Positions 63,478 to 64,000 of a DNA stretch of 64,000 bases are shown here, in pieces. The stretch's first letter is position 1, and each line of letters opens with the position of its first letter. The notes under the pieces were generated by a model. It was not told where the DNA came from. It was given only the letters and a program-made list of their open reading frames with translations, and did not search any database. Origin of the DNA: Paracoccus nototheniae (GTDB lineage Bacteria; Pseudomonadota; Alphaproteobacteria; Rhodobacterales; Rhodobacteraceae); contig NZ_RQRT01000001.1 in the NCBI RefSeq assembly GCF_004335005.1, positions 1-64,000 on the forward strand, written 5' to 3'. Position numbers and translations under genes: made by a program.

Positions 63478-64000
63478 ATGCCCCTTATCGGCTATGCCCG
63501 CGTCTCGACCGAGGATCAGACCCCCCTGCCCCAGGTGCAGGCCCTGACGGCGGTCGGTTGCGGGCAGGTTCTTCAGGAACAGGCCTCGGGCGGTGACCGC
63601 GCCCGTCCGGTGCTGGCGCGGTTGCTGGACCGGGTCGCCCCCGGCGACACGCTGGTCGTGGTCAGGATCGACCGGCTGGCCCGGTCCCTGTCGCATCTGC
63701 TCGAGGTGATCGAGCGGCTGGAGGCCAAGGGCGCCTTCTTCCGCTCGATCGAGGATCCGATCGACACGGCCAGCCCGCAGGGCAAGTTCACGCTGCAGGT
63801 GCTGGGGGCGGCGGCGGAATTCGAACGGGCGCTGATCCGTGAACGGACAAAGGCGGGTCTGGCCAGCGCCCGTCTTGAGGGACGTGTCGGCGGCAATCCA
63901 GGCCTGCGGGCGCGTGACCCCGCTGCCCTGCGCAAGGTCCGGCTGGCCCGCCGCGATGGCTATCTGGACCGGCTGGCCCAGACCGCCCCGGACTGGGTGC
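63478..64000 (+). CDS. Serine recombinase, Tn3 resolvase/invertase type (3' end outside window)
   Basis: The first 174 codons are present. The catalytic serine is Ser10 in MPLIGYARVSTEDQ. Further resolvase motifs are LVVVRIDRLARSLSHLLEVI, IDTASPQGKFTLQVLGAAAEFERALIRERTKAGL and the start of a C-terminal helix-turn-helix region after GRVGGNPGL. It would cut and rejoin DNA at a res or inversion site. No transposase is in view. ATG 63478 is the only good start. Confidence 0.92.
   Translation, partial: MPLIGYARVSTEDQTPLPQVQALTAVGCGQVLQEQASGGDRARPVLARLLDRVAPGDTLVVVRIDRLARSLSHLLEVIERLEAKGAFFRSIEDPIDTASPQGKFTLQVLGAAAEFERALIRERTKAGLASARLEGRVGGNPGLRARDPAALRKVRLARRDGYLDRLAQTAPDWV

Overview
The window is GC-rich DNA with dense, convergent and divergent operons from an alphaproteobacterium, most likely a member of the Rhodobacterales (Paracoccus-like). 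This is inferred from gene style and family memory, not from a search. Supporting traits are a secreted RTX-repeat/Hint protein, a VTT-domain/flavoprotein fusion, and GC hairpin elements ending in CCCCCCGGGATATT between genes. No tRNA, rRNA, CRISPR array or insertion sequence was seen. A resolvase-type serine recombinase runs off the right edge. The window reads as an accessory catabolic region built from several complete pathways.

Layout. 1-4.2 kb: a peptide/nickel-type ABC uptake operon (minus strand), its likely divergent GntR/FCD regulator and a flavin-reductase-like protein. 4.2-8.8 kb: a large RTX-repeat protein with a C-terminal Hint domain and a divergent LuxR-type regulator. 8.9-11.8 kb: a phospholipase D/cardiolipin synthase-like protein and a creatinase, then about 0.8 kb without a recognisable gene. 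12.6-24.2 kb: a complete nicotinate pathway (nicA, nicB, nicC, nicE, nicD, nicX, nicF) with MarR and TetR regulators and a sodium:solute symporter plus small membrane partner that probably imports the substrate. 24.3-37.0 kb: an inositol regulon with a divergent LacI-type repressor, iolG, a TIM-barrel isomerase, a sugar ABC importer, a second Gfo/Idh/MocA dehydrogenase, iolC fused to DUF2090, iolD, iolE and iolB.

37.0-42.7 kb: two divergent surface-polysaccharide genes. One encodes a 1374-residue protein that joins a glycosyltransferase, a polysaccharide pyruvyl transferase and a nitroreductase-like domain in one chain, with alternating base composition. 43-48.3 kb: a fumarylacetoacetase-family hydrolase, a DUF302 protein, an FAD oxidoreductase, a CDP-alcohol phosphatidyltransferase and a VTT/pyridine-nucleotide-disulfide oxidoreductase fusion. 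48.5-55.8 kb: a complete seven-gene Nit1C cluster (nitB to nitH), known elsewhere for cyanide/nitrile nitrogen assimilation. Here it is controlled by a divergent MocR-type (GntR/aminotransferase) regulator. 55.8-62.9 kb: a convergent Dpp-type ABC operon carrying an amidase and a RidA-family protein. 63.5 kb to the end: the truncated serine recombinase.

Cross-cutting signals read directly from the sequence include a 16-bp site shared by three nic promoters, a tandem LacI-type operator before iolG, an exact 12-bp direct repeat in the MocR/nitB gap, a perfect 11-bp leader hairpin next to the nitB ribosome binding site, and a GC hairpin between the binding-protein gene and first permease gene of all three ABC operons.
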